A stretch of DNA of 64,000 nt from JAWWPY01 sp033854735 (GCA_033854735.1 JAWWPY010000504.1:44910-108909), one strand, 5' to 3'; numbered from the stretch's first letter, positions 26,745-36,332 are shown. The notes: generated by a model from the sequence alone, not told the origin. Made by a program: numbers and translations.

Positions 26745-27724
26745 TCGGCGCTCCCTTGAACCGTGCTGGTGGTCTGCTGCGCTGCCGCCTGTTCATGCCC
26801 GCCCGCGCCGGGGACCCCGTACTCCAGGCTGTCAGCGGTCAGTTCCATGTACGCCTCTTCCAGGGAGGCTAGCTGCGGGGTGAGTTCGTGCAGGACAAGC
26901 TGCTGCGCAGCGGCGATCTCGCCGATCCGCGGCGCCTCGAGACCGGTGACTTGGAGCGTTTCTGCCCGGCCATCAGCCGGCTCCTGCGGAGTCGCCTTGC
27001 CGCCTTCGGCGGCGATCAGGTCGACGAGCCTGGCCGCGTCGGGGGAGCGCACCAGCACCGACTTCTCGGAACTGCGCTCGATGAACTCCTGGGTGCTGCA
27101 GTCCGCGATCAGCTTGCCGCGGCCGATCACGATCAGGTGGTCGGCGGTGACGGCCATCTCATTCATCAGGTGGCTGGAGACGAAGATGGTCCGGCCCTCC
27201 GCGGCCAGCGACTTCATGAGATTCCTGATCCACAGGATGCCCTCGGGGTCGAGCCCGTTGACCGGCTCGTCCAGCACCAAGACCTCGGGATCGCCCAGCA
27301 TCGCGACGGCAATGCCGACCCGCTGGCTCATCCCTAGTGAGAAGCCGCCGGTGCGCTTGTGGGCGACATCCTTCAGCCCAACCAGGTCGAGCACCTGATC
27401 CACCCTCGACCGGGGCAGGCCCTGGGTCTGCGCGAGAAACAGCAGGTGGTTGTAGGCGCTGCGGCCGGTGTGCATGGCCTTGGCTTCGAGCAGCGCGCCG
27501 ACCGTGCGCAGCGGCACGGCCAGGTCGGCGTAGCGCTTGCCGTTGATGGTCGCCATCCCAGTCTGTGGCCGGGACAGGCCAAGTATCAGCCGCATGGTCG
27601 TGGATTTGCCTGCGCCGTTCGGCCCGAGGAACCCGGTGACCCGGCTCGCCTCCACCGTGAACGACAGGTGGTCGACCGCGAGCTTGTCCCCGTAGCGTTT
27701 GGTCAGGTCACGTGCCTCAATCAT
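26741..27724 (-). CDS. ABC transporter ATP-binding protein (ABC-2 exporter)
   Basis: A 327-residue nucleotide-binding subunit read from the ATG at 27724 (MIEARDLTKRYGDKLAVDHL). Walker A is GPNGAGKSTT, the signature is GGFSLGMSQRVGIA and Walker B is VLVLDEPVNGLDP, followed by an H-loop SSHLMNE. A C-terminal domain of about 100 residues follows, ending in the LASLEEAYMELT motif common in drug or lantibiotic-type exporters. It forms a two-gene operon with the permease. Confidence 0.93.
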   Translation of the reverse strand: MIEARDLTKRYGDKLAVDHLSFTVEASRVTGFLGPNGAGKSTTMRLILGLSRPQTGMATINGKRYADLAVPLRTVGALLEAKAMHTGRSAYNHLLFLAQTQGLPRSRVDQVLDLVGLKDVAHKRTGGFSLGMSQRVGIAVAMLGDPEVLVLDEPVNGLDPEGILWIRNLMKSLAAEGRTIFVSSHLMNEMAVTADHLIVIGRGKLIADCSTQEFIERSSEKSVLVRSPDAARLVDLIAAEGGKATPQEPADGRAETLQVTGLEAPRIGEIAAAQQLVLHELTPQLASLEEAYMELTADSLEYGVPGAGGHEQAAAQQTTSTVQGSAE

Positions 27725-27867
27725 GTGATTCCCTCTGTGCGGGTGTGAGCGGTTTGCCGGACCCCCCCGTGCTCTAGGTTCACCGTAGCAATATCTGCCG
27801 TCCGTCCGCTGAGTCCGATAGGCCTGGCGGACCAATTACCAGAAGCTTCACGTACGCTCTTCGGAGG

Positions 27868-28611
27868 ATGACCCAGCCCATGCAATTCCCGGATCCAGTC
27901 GGCGGATATCCGCCCTCTGGAGGCCCGGTGCCCGATGGCCCGGTGCCCGATGGCCACATGCCCGTTGAGGGCCCTGTGCCAGACGCCAGCCGCGGGGTCG
28001 GCGGCTGGCGGCGAGCGCTCGTCACATCCCTTGCGGTGCTGGTCGGCACAGCTGTGCTCGGCGCTGCCGGCGGTTTCCTGTGGGCGGTCGTCGCCCCCCG
28101 GGCGGCGCTCGTGATGGTCGGCAATGGCGTCGCCAACGTGGTCAACTCGGAAACCAACGCGTTCGTCGCCGCGGACGGGTGGTATTGCCTGATATGCGTG
28201 CTCGGCGGCGTTAGCACGGGGCTGCTCGGGTATTGGCTCGCGGTGCGCAGGCACGGCCCGGTAGCGATGGCCGCAGTGCTCATCGGTGCGCTGGCCGCGG
28301 GCCTGATTGCGCTGTGGATCGGCGAGCAGTCCGGGCTGAGTACCTTTCATCATCTGCTGGCCACGCTGCCGTCTGGCGCCCACTTCCACGCCCAGCTCGT
28401 GCTGGGCTCACGCGGCGCCATCGCGTTCTGGCCGCTGGCGGCAGGGCTGATGGCCGGCAGTCTGGAACTGAGTGCCGCGTTGCGCGACCGGCGCCAAGAG
28501 CAGGATCAGGAGCAGGATGAAGCCGCCTCGATGCTGCCCGCCGGGCGCGGCTACCCAGGCGCCATGCCCGGGTTTCCTGGCCGCCCTTCCGCGCCGGGAA
28601 CGGATCCGTAA
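27868..28611 (+). CDS. four-helix membrane protein, DUF2567-like
   Basis: No activity known. Residues 1-45 are a Pro/Gly-rich cytoplasmic tail with VPDGPVPDG repeats. Four membrane helices follow at about residues 50-70, 105-125, 135-150 and 185-205, with a conserved-looking loop VVNSETNAFVAADGWY, and then a polar tail. The pattern recalls the actinobacterial DUF2567 group, an inference by eye. The start is uncertain: the ATG at 27868 abuts GGAGG, while an ATG at 27880 has a workable spacing of about 12 bases. Confidence 0.6.
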   Translation: MTQPMQFPDPVGGYPPSGGPVPDGPVPDGHMPVEGPVPDASRGVGGWRRALVTSLAVLVGTAVLGAAGGFLWAVVAPRAALVMVGNGVANVVNSETNAFVAADGWYCLICVLGGVSTGLLGYWLAVRRHGPVAMAAVLIGALAAGLIALWIGEQSGLSTFHHLLATLPSGAHFHAQLVLGSRGAIAFWPLAAGLMAGSLELSAALRDRRQEQDQEQDEAASMLPAGRGYPGAMPGFPGRPSAPGTDP

Positions 28612-28716
28612 CGATTTGTCCGGCTGTGGCGGTTACCTGACGGGCTGCGGAATCATGGTGCCAGCCTGCGCGGGGAGGCCCTGGGACGATCCGCAGGCAT
28701 TACCGAGAGGTAACCG

Positions 28717-29337
28717 GTGTTCGTGATCATCTGGGGTTTTCGCGTCTTCTACCGCACCATTGACCGGGGTGTATTCCACTGCCGCAAGTGCGGCGGGGAC
28801 CGGCAGTACCTGCACTGCGCTGGGCGGCGGTTTTTCACCCTGTTCTTCATCCCCATCATTCCGCTGAATAAGGTCGGCGAGCACGTGCAGTGCGCAATGT
28901 GCAAGACGCGCTATGTCATGGAGGCGCTCAGCCTGCCGACCGCCGCCCAGATGCAGGCCGCGTTGCCGGCCGGTATGCGCGCGGCCGCGACGGCCATGCT
29001 GCGGGCCGGCGATCCCGGTAGCCCGGCAGCCCGGCACTGCGCCGTGGCGGCTATCCAGGGTGCCGGCGCCGAGGGTTACTCGGACGCCAGCCTGGACTCT
29101 GATGGGGCCCAGCCGGCCGAGGTCATCCGTGGTGCGATCAACCAGGTCGCGCAGCAACTCACCCCCGACGCCAAGGAATGGTTCCTGGCCGAGACGGTGC
29201 GGGTCGGGATGGCCGACGGGCCGCTGACAGACCACGAGCGGCAGATCGCCCGGGTGATCGCCGCGGACCTGTGCATGACCCAGGCGCAGGCGGTCGGCGT
29301 CATCGCCCTGGCTGAGCAGGCTCAGCAGCAGAACTAA
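28717..29337 (+). CDS. zinc-ribbon protein with TerB-like C-terminal domain
   Basis: The 206-residue protein has a hydrophobic N-terminus (MFVIIWGFRVFYRTI), two CxxC pairs (FHCRKCGG and VQCAMCKTRY) that form a zinc ribbon interrupted by a hydrophobic FFTLFFIPIIPL segment, and a helical C-terminal half (WFLAETVRVGMADGPLTDHERQIARVIAADLCM) resembling tellurite-resistance TerB domains. Such zinc-ribbon/TerB proteins occur widely in Actinobacteria without known function. GTG start with GAGAGG upstream. Confidence 0.75.
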   Translation: MFVIIWGFRVFYRTIDRGVFHCRKCGGDRQYLHCAGRRFFTLFFIPIIPLNKVGEHVQCAMCKTRYVMEALSLPTAAQMQAALPAGMRAAATAMLRAGDPGSPAARHCAVAAIQGAGAEGYSDASLDSDGAQPAEVIRGAINQVAQQLTPDAKEWFLAETVRVGMADGPLTDHERQIARVIAADLCMTQAQAVGVIALAEQAQQQN

Positions 29338-29419
29338 GAACTGGGCGCGCCCAAGGGCCTGCCCCGCGGGGTCGCCAAGAACGCTCCGGCGCCGATATCA
29401 CACCGTTGGGGGACGTCTC

Positions 29420-30343
29420 GTGCAATACCGGTTCAACCCGCCTCCTGGGTGGCCGCCGGCTCCGGAGGGTTTCATGCCGCCGCCCGGCTGGCGGCCCAAC
29501 CCCGCCTGGCCAGCTATGCCTCCCGGCTGGCCGCTTTACGTCTCTGACTTCACGCCCACTGATGTTCCTCCGGGGGAGCCTGGAAACATGGGTGCCCCGG
29601 GCTATCCCGGCTCCCCGGGCTATCCCGGCTCCCCGGGCCATGCCGGCTCCCCGGGCTACCCGGCGTATCCTGGCCATCCCGGCGGCGGGCGAACCGCCCC
29701 CAGAGACGGCGCCAACGGCTTCGCGGTGGCCGCGTTTATCTTGGCGATATTCTGCGTCCTGATACTCAGTGTCCCATTCGGCATCGTCGCGCTGGTGCGG
29801 ATACGCAACCAGCCACAGCGCGGCAAGGGCCTGGCCATCACCGGGCTCGTCCTCTCTGGCCTATGGATCATCTTGCTGGTTGGTGGGGGGCTCTTGGCCG
29901 TCCTGGCCGCTGGGTCCCACAGCCAGCCCCACCGGTCCGCGTCGACCGGGCAGATCACCGCGAAAGGAACCGTGAATATCTGGTCGCTGCGCGCTGGGGA
30001 CTGCTTCCAGAACCCCAGCGCGGACCAGACGCTGCTGGGCGTTACCTATGTCACTGCGGGTCCGTGTACGAGGCCGCATAACGCCCAGATATTCGCGGAG
30101 TTCAGCCCCACCGGCACCAGCTTCCCCGGGAACACCGCCCTGGACAAGCAGGCCTCGCTGGGCTGCCAGGCCCGGATCGCGGGCAACATCGACAAATCGA
30201 AGATCACCGACGCGATGAGCCTGAGCTACCTCGTTCCTCAGGAACAGTCCTGGGCTGATGGTCACCGGACCATCGCCTGCTTCATCGAGGACACCACCTC
30301 AAGCCTCACGTCCTCGCTACTCGCACCGCCCGCCACGAGCTGA
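29420..30343 (+). CDS. DUF4190/septum-formation-type membrane protein
   Basis: The 307-residue product has a Pro/Gly-rich cytoplasmic region with a GYPGSP repeat (about residues 57-85), two membrane helices in a DUF4190-type arrangement (FAVAAFILAIFCVLILSVPFGIVALVRI and GLAITGLVLSGLWIILLVGGG), and an extracytoplasmic domain with GDCFQNPSADQ, GPCTRPHNAQIFAEF and a late cysteine pair. This outer domain resembles the septum-formation family found in Streptomyces. Function is inferred only. GTG start; no strong Shine-Dalgarno. Confidence 0.7.
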   Translation: MQYRFNPPPGWPPAPEGFMPPPGWRPNPAWPAMPPGWPLYVSDFTPTDVPPGEPGNMGAPGYPGSPGYPGSPGHAGSPGYPAYPGHPGGGRTAPRDGANGFAVAAFILAIFCVLILSVPFGIVALVRIRNQPQRGKGLAITGLVLSGLWIILLVGGGLLAVLAAGSHSQPHRSASTGQITAKGTVNIWSLRAGDCFQNPSADQTLLGVTYVTAGPCTRPHNAQIFAEFSPTGTSFPGNTALDKQASLGCQARIAGNIDKSKITDAMSLSYLVPQEQSWADGHRTIACFIEDTTSSLTSSLLAPPATS

Positions 30344-30407
30344 TCGCCCGGGCATCCCGGGGCCTGTCCGCGATACGGACGTGTGCTGCGGGACGTGTGG
30401 GCGCTCG

Positions 30408-30420
30408 TAGACTGAGCGGG
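30408..30420 (+). promoter_or_regulatory. -10 element placing the hisD transcript start at its GTG (leaderless candidate)
   Basis: TAGACT at 30408-30413 lies seven bases before the GTG at 30420, the spacing expected when transcription starts at the first base of the codon. No Shine-Dalgarno is visible in the preceding 15 bases. Confidence 0.5.
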
Positions 30421-31742
30421 TGCTTTCCAGGATTGATCTCCGAGGCTGGTCAGCAGCCACCCTGAGCAGGGAAAAGCTCGCCACGGTGCTGCCTCGCTCC
30501 GAGCTTGATATCGAAGCAGCGGTCGTGGCGGTCCGGCCTATCTGCGACGACGTGCGCCACCGCGGGGCCGCTGCGGTGCGTGACTACACGGTGCAGTTCG
30601 ACCGGGTGGACCTGGCCACCACCAGGGTTCCGGCCAGCGCGGTGGCCGGGGCGCTCGACTCGCTGGCCGCGGACCTGCGGGCCGCGCTGGAGGAGACGAT
30701 CTGCCGGCTGCGCCTCGTCCACCAGGCGCAGCGCCCTGAGGACATCGTGACCACGGTCACCGAGGGCACCACCGTCACCGAGCGCTATATCCCCGTCGAC
30801 AGGGCCGGTGTCTACGTGCCGGGTGGCTTGGTGACCTACCCGTCCTCGGTGCTGATGAACGTCGTTCCGGCGCAGGTGGCCGGCGTCCCGCAGATCGCGG
30901 TCGCCTCGCCGCCGCAGGAAGACGGGCTGCCTGCGCCTGCCGTCCTCGCGGCCTGCGCCTTGCTCGGCATCGAGGAGGTACACGCGGCCGGTGGCGCGCA
31001 GGCCATCGCCATGTTCGCGTACGGCACCGCTGACTGCGCCGCCGCGGACACCGTCACCGGGCCTGGCAACGTGTATGTGGCCGCCGCCAAGCGGCTGCTG
31101 CTCGGCGTCATCGGCACCGACGCTGAAGCCGGGCCCACCGAGGTGGCGATCATCGCCGACCACACGGCTGACCCGGAGTTCGTGGCCGCCGACCTGATCG
31201 CCCAGGCCGAGCACGACCCGCTGGCCGCCTGCCTGCTGATCACCACCGACCCCGGGCTCGCCGACCGGGTGGACAAAGCCCTGCCCCCCCAGGTCGCTGC
31301 CGCCCGGCACCGGGAGCGGGTGCAGGCCGCGCTGGCCGGCCAGTCGGCCACCGTGCTGGTGGCCGACCTGAACGCGGCCCTGGCGGTCTGCGATGCCTGG
31401 GCACCGGAACACGTGGAGGTGCAGACCGAGAACGCGGCCGAGCTGGCCCGCCGGGTGCGCAACGCGGGTGCCATCTTCGTCGGTCCCTACGCCCCGGTCT
31501 CGCTCGGCGACTACCTAGCGGGCTCCAACCACGTCCTGCCCACCGGCGGCACCGCCCGGCACAGCGGCGGCCTGTCGGTGCTGTCCTTCCTGCGCGGCAT
31601 CCACCTGGTCGAGTGCGACGAGGCCGCACTGGCCGGGGTCGCGCCGTACATCGACGCGCTCGGCGGCGCGGAGGACCTGGCCGCGCACGTCGCCGCTGTC
31701 CGCATCCGCGTGCCCCGTGATACGTCTGGACCCAGACCTTGA
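30420..31742 (+). CDS. hisD: histidinol dehydrogenase
   Basis: HisD catalyses the last two oxidations of histidine synthesis. The 440-residue protein shows YIPVDRAGVYVPGG, AGGAQAIAMFAYGT, VTGPGNVYVAAAKR, the zinc-site and catalytic segment PTEVAIIADHTADP, AQAEHDP, and GDYLAGSNHVLPT with the SGGLSVLSFLR end. The GTG start is probably leaderless. The TTG start of hisC overlaps its stop, so the two are coupled. Confidence 0.97.
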   Translation: MLSRIDLRGWSAATLSREKLATVLPRSELDIEAAVVAVRPICDDVRHRGAAAVRDYTVQFDRVDLATTRVPASAVAGALDSLAADLRAALEETICRLRLVHQAQRPEDIVTTVTEGTTVTERYIPVDRAGVYVPGGLVTYPSSVLMNVVPAQVAGVPQIAVASPPQEDGLPAPAVLAACALLGIEEVHAAGGAQAIAMFAYGTADCAAADTVTGPGNVYVAAAKRLLLGVIGTDAEAGPTEVAIIADHTADPEFVAADLIAQAEHDPLAACLLITTDPGLADRVDKALPPQVAAARHRERVQAALAGQSATVLVADLNAALAVCDAWAPEHVEVQTENAAELARRVRNAGAIFVGPYAPVSLGDYLAGSNHVLPTGGTARHSGGLSVLSFLRGIHLVECDEAALAGVAPYIDALGGAEDLAAHVAAVRIRVPRDTSGPRP

Positions 31743-32871
31743 CCACCCCGGAGTGGCTGCCGCTCCGGCCCGACCTGGCGGGCATGACCGCCTACGGGGC
31801 GCCGCAGCTGGATGTCCCGGTCCAGCTGAACACCAACGAAAACCCCTACCCGCCGTCGGCAGCCCTGGTCCGCGCCATCACTGACGCGGTCGCGGAGGTC
31901 GCGGGCACCCTCAACCGGTACCCGGACCGGGACGCGGTCGCGTTGCGCGAGGATCTCGCTGGCTATCTGGGACACGGGCTCGCCGTGGGCAACGTCTGGG
32001 CGGCCAACGGGTCCAACGAGATCATCCAGGAACTGCTGCAGGCGTTCGGCGGCCCTGGCGCCGTCGCGCTTGGGTTCGAGCCGTCCTACTCGATGCACCC
32101 GCTCATCGCGCTGGCCACCTGTACCCCGTGGGTCCAGGGGGCCAGGGACACCGACTTCGGCCTGGACGCCGACCGGGCCGTGGCCGTGATCCGCGCCGAG
32201 CAGCCGGCGGTGACCTTCCTCACCTCGCCGAACAACCCGACGGGCGCGTCGCTGCCGATTGAGGTCATCGATGCGGTCTGCGCGGCCGCGCCCGGCATGG
32301 TGGTGGTCGACGAGGCGTACGCCGAGTTCGCCAGGGACGGCACGCCGAGCGCGCTCAGCCTGCTGGCCAAGCACCCACGGCTCGTGGTCACCCGCACCAT
32401 GTCCAAGGCGTTCGCGCTGGCCGGCGCCCGGGTCGGCTACCTGGCCGCAGATCCCGCGGTGCTCAGCGCGCTGCTGCTGGTCCGGCTGCCGTACCACCTG
32501 TCCGCGATCACCCAGGCGGTGGCGCGGGCCGCGCTCGCACACCGGGCTGAGCCTTTGGCGACGGTAAAGACCATTCGGATGCAACGGAACGACCTGGTGA
32601 TCTGGTTGCGTTCCCGCGGGCTGGCGGTGGCGGACTCGGACGCCAACTTCGTCCTGTTCGGGAAGTTCGCCGACCGGCACGCGGTGTGGCAGGCGCTGCT
32701 CGACCGGGGTGTGCTGATCCGGGAGACCGGACCGGCGCCCTGGCTACGGGTCAGCGTCGGCACACCTGAGGAAATGACCGCGTTCCGTGAGGCGCTGGAC
32801 GAGGTTCTCGACGAAATGCCAGGCGCCGGGCTCGCCGGAGCCCACGCGCCGGCCGGGGAGAGGGCACGCAC

Positions 32872-32875
<4 letters not shown>
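31739..32875 (+). CDS. hisC: histidinol-phosphate aminotransferase
   Basis: HisC is a fold-type I PLP enzyme that makes L-histidinol phosphate. The 378-residue product has LNTNENPYPP near the start, ANGSNEIIQ, SPNNPTGA, VVVDEAYAEF, and the PLP-lysine motif TRTMSKAFALAGARVGY. The start is a TTG at 31739 overlapping the hisD stop (TTGA). Its stop overlaps the ATG of hisB. Confidence 0.96.
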
Positions 32876-33459
<584 letters not shown>

Positions 33460-33523
33460 CCGGTGCTGGCCCGGGGGGCATCCCCCGGAACCCCCGGGCA
33501 TACCGCACGCCGAGGGCCGAGTC

Positions 33524-34162
33524 GTGAGGCGGCCGCGCGTCGCGGTGCTCGATTACGGTTCTGGGAACATCCGTTCTGCCGAAAAGGCCCTGGTGCGCGC
33601 CGGGGCGGACACGATCGTGACCGCGGATGAGGACGTGGCGCTCAATGCGGACGGGCTGGTGGTGCCCGGTGTCGGCGCCTTCGCCGCGTGCATGGCGGGC
33701 TTGCGCGCGGTCCGCGGTGACGTGGTGATCGACCGGCGACTGGCCGGTTCCCGGCCTGTCCTCGGCATCTGTGTGGGCATGCAGGTGCTGTTCGCCGAGG
33801 GGGTCGAGCATGGCGTGCGCACCGAAGGGTGCGCCCAGTGGCCGGGGACCGTGCAGCGACTGACCGCGCCGATCCTGCCGCATATGGGCTGGAATACGGT
33901 CCGGGTGCCCGCCGGGTCGCGGCTGCTGGCCGGTATCGGCCCCGACACGCGGTTCTACTTCGTGCACTCCTACGCGGCCCATTCGCTCCCGCTCAACCCC
34001 GAGCGCCGGCTGGCACCGCCGATGGTCACCTGGGCCACCCACGGCGAGCCGTTCGTGGCGGCGGTGGAGAACGGCCCGCTCGCCGCGACCCAGTTCCACC
34101 CCGAGAAGTCCGGTGACGCGGGGGCCGCGCTGCTGGCCAACTGGCTGGAGATGGTTCGATGA
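33524..34162 (+). CDS. hisH: imidazole glycerol phosphate synthase, glutaminase subunit
   Basis: HisH supplies ammonia to HisF. It is a class I amidotransferase of 212 residues with VLDYGSGNIRS, PGVGAFAACM, the nucleophile motif LGICVGMQVLF and the catalytic His/Glu in ATQFHPEKSG. The 64-base gap from hisB is the only sizeable spacer in the early operon and carries a G/C-rich hairpin-like sequence that resembles the insertion in gltB. GTG start with GAGGG upstream. Confidence 0.96.
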   Translation: MRRPRVAVLDYGSGNIRSAEKALVRAGADTIVTADEDVALNADGLVVPGVGAFAACMAGLRAVRGDVVIDRRLAGSRPVLGICVGMQVLFAEGVEHGVRTEGCAQWPGTVQRLTAPILPHMGWNTVRVPAGSRLLAGIGPDTRFYFVHSYAAHSLPLNPERRLAPPMVTWATHGEPFVAAVENGPLAATQFHPEKSGDAGAALLANWLEMVR

Positions 34163-34884
34163 CCCTGCTCACCCTGCTGCCCGCGGTGGACGTGGCCGAC
34201 GGCCAGGCGGTCCGCCTGGTCCAGGGCGCCGTGGGCACCGAGACCGGCTACGGGGACCCGCTGGCGGCCGCACTGGCCTGGCAGGCGGCCGGGGCGGAGT
34301 GGATTCACCTGGTCGACCTGGATGCCGCGTTCGGCCGCGGCTCGAATGCCCCGCTGCTGGCCTCCGTGGTGGCGCGGCTGGACATCGCGGTGGAACTGTC
34401 CGGTGGTATCCGCGACGAGGGATCGCTGGCGGCGGCGCTGGCCACCGGGTGCACCCGGGTGAACGTCGGCACCGCCGCGCTGGAAAGCCCGGACTGGGTG
34501 CGGGCCGCCATCGCCGAGCACGGTGACAAGATCGCGGTGGGCCTGGATGTGCGCGGGAACCGGCTCGCCGCCCGTGGCTGGACCCGCGACGGCGGCGACC
34601 TGGACGAGACCCTGGCCCGGCTGGAGGCTGACGGCTGCTCCCGTTTCGTGGTCACCGACGTGACCAAGGACGGCACGCTGACCGGCCCGAACCTGGACCT
34701 GCTGCGGGCCGTCTGCGCGCGCACCTCCCGGCCGGTCATCGCCAGCGGCGGCGTGTCCAGCCTGGATGACCTGCACGCGATCGCCACGCTGGTGCCCGAC
34801 GGCGTGGAGGGCGCCATCATCGGCAAGGCGCTGTACGCCGGGGCGTTCACCCTGGCCGACGCGCTGAAGGCGGTGGCCGGATGA
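34159..34884 (+). CDS. priA: phosphoribosyl isomerase A (HisA, probably dual HisA/TrpF)
   Basis: A beta/alpha-barrel isomerase of 241 residues with LLPAVDVADGQAVRLVQG, HLVDLDAAFGRG, ELSGGIRD, VGLDVRGNRLAARGW and TDVTKDGTLTGPN. In Actinobacteria this protein usually serves both histidine and tryptophan synthesis. The dual role is supported here by context: the trp genes at 45692-48557 include no trpF. Overlaps hisH by ATGA and its own stop overlaps the RidA-family gene. Confidence 0.93.
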   Translation: MTLLTLLPAVDVADGQAVRLVQGAVGTETGYGDPLAAALAWQAAGAEWIHLVDLDAAFGRGSNAPLLASVVARLDIAVELSGGIRDEGSLAAALATGCTRVNVGTAALESPDWVRAAIAEHGDKIAVGLDVRGNRLAARGWTRDGGDLDETLARLEADGCSRFVVTDVTKDGTLTGPNLDLLRAVCARTSRPVIASGGVSSLDDLHAIATLVPDGVEGAIIGKALYAGAFTLADALKAVAG

Positions 34885-35273
34885 CCCGGCGGGTCTCCTC
34901 AGGGACAGTGTGGGAGCCGGTCGTCGGGTACAGCCGCGCGGTGGCCGCGGGCGACCTCGTGTTCGTATCCGGCTGCACCTCGGTGGCCGGCGCGGAGTTC
35001 GTGCACGAAGGCGACGCCTACGCGCAGACGGCGCAGGCGATCAGTAACGTCCGCGACGCCCTGGCGGAACTCGGCCTCACGCTCTCCGACGTCGTACGGA
35101 CCCGGATGTTCGTGACCGACATCGCGCGCTGGGAGGAGTACGGGCGGGCCCATGGCGCCGCGTTCGGCGACATCATGCCGGCCACGTCCATGATCGGGAT
35201 CTCGGCCCTGATCGACCCGCGGATGCTGATCGAGATCGAGGCCGTCGCCCACCGCTCTGGAGCGGGGGCATGA
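34881..35273 (+). CDS. RidA-family (YjgF/YER057c/UK114) enamine/imine deaminase
   Basis: A 130-residue single-domain protein with SRAVAAGDLVFVSGCTS, AQTAQAISNVRDALAELGLTLSDVVRTRMFVTDIARWEEYG, and a C-terminal MLIEIEAVA that carries the usual Glu. The family arginine and lactam-binding pocket (VRTRMFVTD) are present. RidA proteins hydrolyse reactive enamine or imine by-products of PLP enzymes. Translational overlap with priA places it within the histidine operon, between the isomerase and hisF. Confidence 0.92.
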   Translation: MTRRVSSGTVWEPVVGYSRAVAAGDLVFVSGCTSVAGAEFVHEGDAYAQTAQAISNVRDALAELGLTLSDVVRTRMFVTDIARWEEYGRAHGAAFGDIMPATSMIGISALIDPRMLIEIEAVAHRSGAGA

Positions 35274-35415
35274 GGGTGATCGCCACGACTCTCCACGCGT
35301 TGCGACCAAAATCACGTCCGGTTCATCCCGTTTTGTCGGCACCTAACGCGTGGAAAGTGGAAATGATCATGGTGGTGGCAGGCAGTTGATGGCACAGATG
35401 GGCAGAGGAGCGGGC

Positions 35416-36207
35416 GTGGCGGTCGCCGTGCGGGTGATTCCGTGTTTGGACGTGGATGCGGGACGGGTGGTCAAGGGGGTCAACTTCCGTGATCTGCGCG
35501 ACGCGGGTGACCCGGTGGAACTCGCGGCCGCCTATGACGGCGAGGGTGCCGACGAGGTGGTGTTCCTGGATATCACCGCGTCCAGCGGTGGCCGGGACAC
35601 CATGCTGGACGTGGTCCGCCGGACCGCCGATCAGGTGTTCATCCCGCTCACCGTGGGCGGCGGGGTACGCAGCGTCGAGGACGTGGACCGGCTGCTGCGC
35701 GCCGGGGCGGACAAGGTGTCGCTGAACACCGCCGCGATCGCCCGGCCCGAACTGCTCGGGGAGGCGGCGCACCGGTTCGGCTCGCAGTGCGTGGTGCTTT
35801 CCGTGGACGCCCGGCGGCCCGTGGCCGGTACAACGGATGGCTCCTCCGGGACGCCACCCGGCAGCGGCTTCGAGGTGACCACGCATGGCGGACGCCGGGG
35901 CACGGGGATCGACGCGGTCGAGTGGGCCGCGCGGGGAGTCGGCCTCGGCGTCGGCGAGATCCTGCTCAACTCCATGGACGCTGACGGCACGAAGAACGGC
36001 TTCGACCTGGAGCTGATCAAGGCGGTCCGCGCGGCGGTCGACGTGCCCGTCATCGCCAGCGGCGGCGCGGGTGAACTCGCGCACTTCGCACCGGCCGTCG
36101 CGGCGGGGGCGGACGCCGTGCTCGCCGCCAGCGTGTTCCACTTCGGGCAGTTGCGGATCACCGAAGTGAAGGACGCGCTGCGCGCCGCTGGCTGCCCCGT
36201 CCGGTAA
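35416..36207 (+). CDS. hisF: imidazole glycerol phosphate synthase, cyclase subunit
   Basis: HisF closes the imidazole ring. The frame is open from 35350, but the family N-terminus begins at AVRVIPCLDVDAGRVVKG, so the GTG at 35416 with GAGGAG just upstream is chosen (263 residues). Catalytic Asp residues lie in CLDVD and LNSMDADGTKNGFD. A loop around residues 137-150 (VAGTTDGSSGTPPGSGFEV) is a little longer than usual. The stop codon is the first TAA of a GGTAA-based repeat run. Confidence 0.96.
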   Translation: MAVAVRVIPCLDVDAGRVVKGVNFRDLRDAGDPVELAAAYDGEGADEVVFLDITASSGGRDTMLDVVRRTADQVFIPLTVGGGVRSVEDVDRLLRAGADKVSLNTAAIARPELLGEAAHRFGSQCVVLSVDARRPVAGTTDGSSGTPPGSGFEVTTHGGRRGTGIDAVEWAARGVGLGVGEILLNSMDADGTKNGFDLELIKAVRAAVDVPVIASGGAGELAHFAPAVAAGADAVLAASVFHFGQLRITEVKDALRAAGCPVR

Positions 36208-36315
36208 GCAGAGCGGGGTAAGCAGAGCGCGGTAACCGGGTGCGGTAACCACAGCGCGGGTAAACACAGCGCGGTAAGCACAGGACGGTACCAGAGCGCG
36301 CGGTAAACCGGGTTC
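36204..36315. repeat. degenerate GGTAA-based tandem repeat after hisF
   Basis: About eight units of 13-17 bases, each with a GGTAA(G/A)C core followed by CAGAGCG or similar, run from the hisF stop towards the minus-strand glucokinase. The first unit contains the hisF stop codon. Confidence 0.75.
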
Positions 36316-36332
36316 GCTGATCCCGCCCGTGC

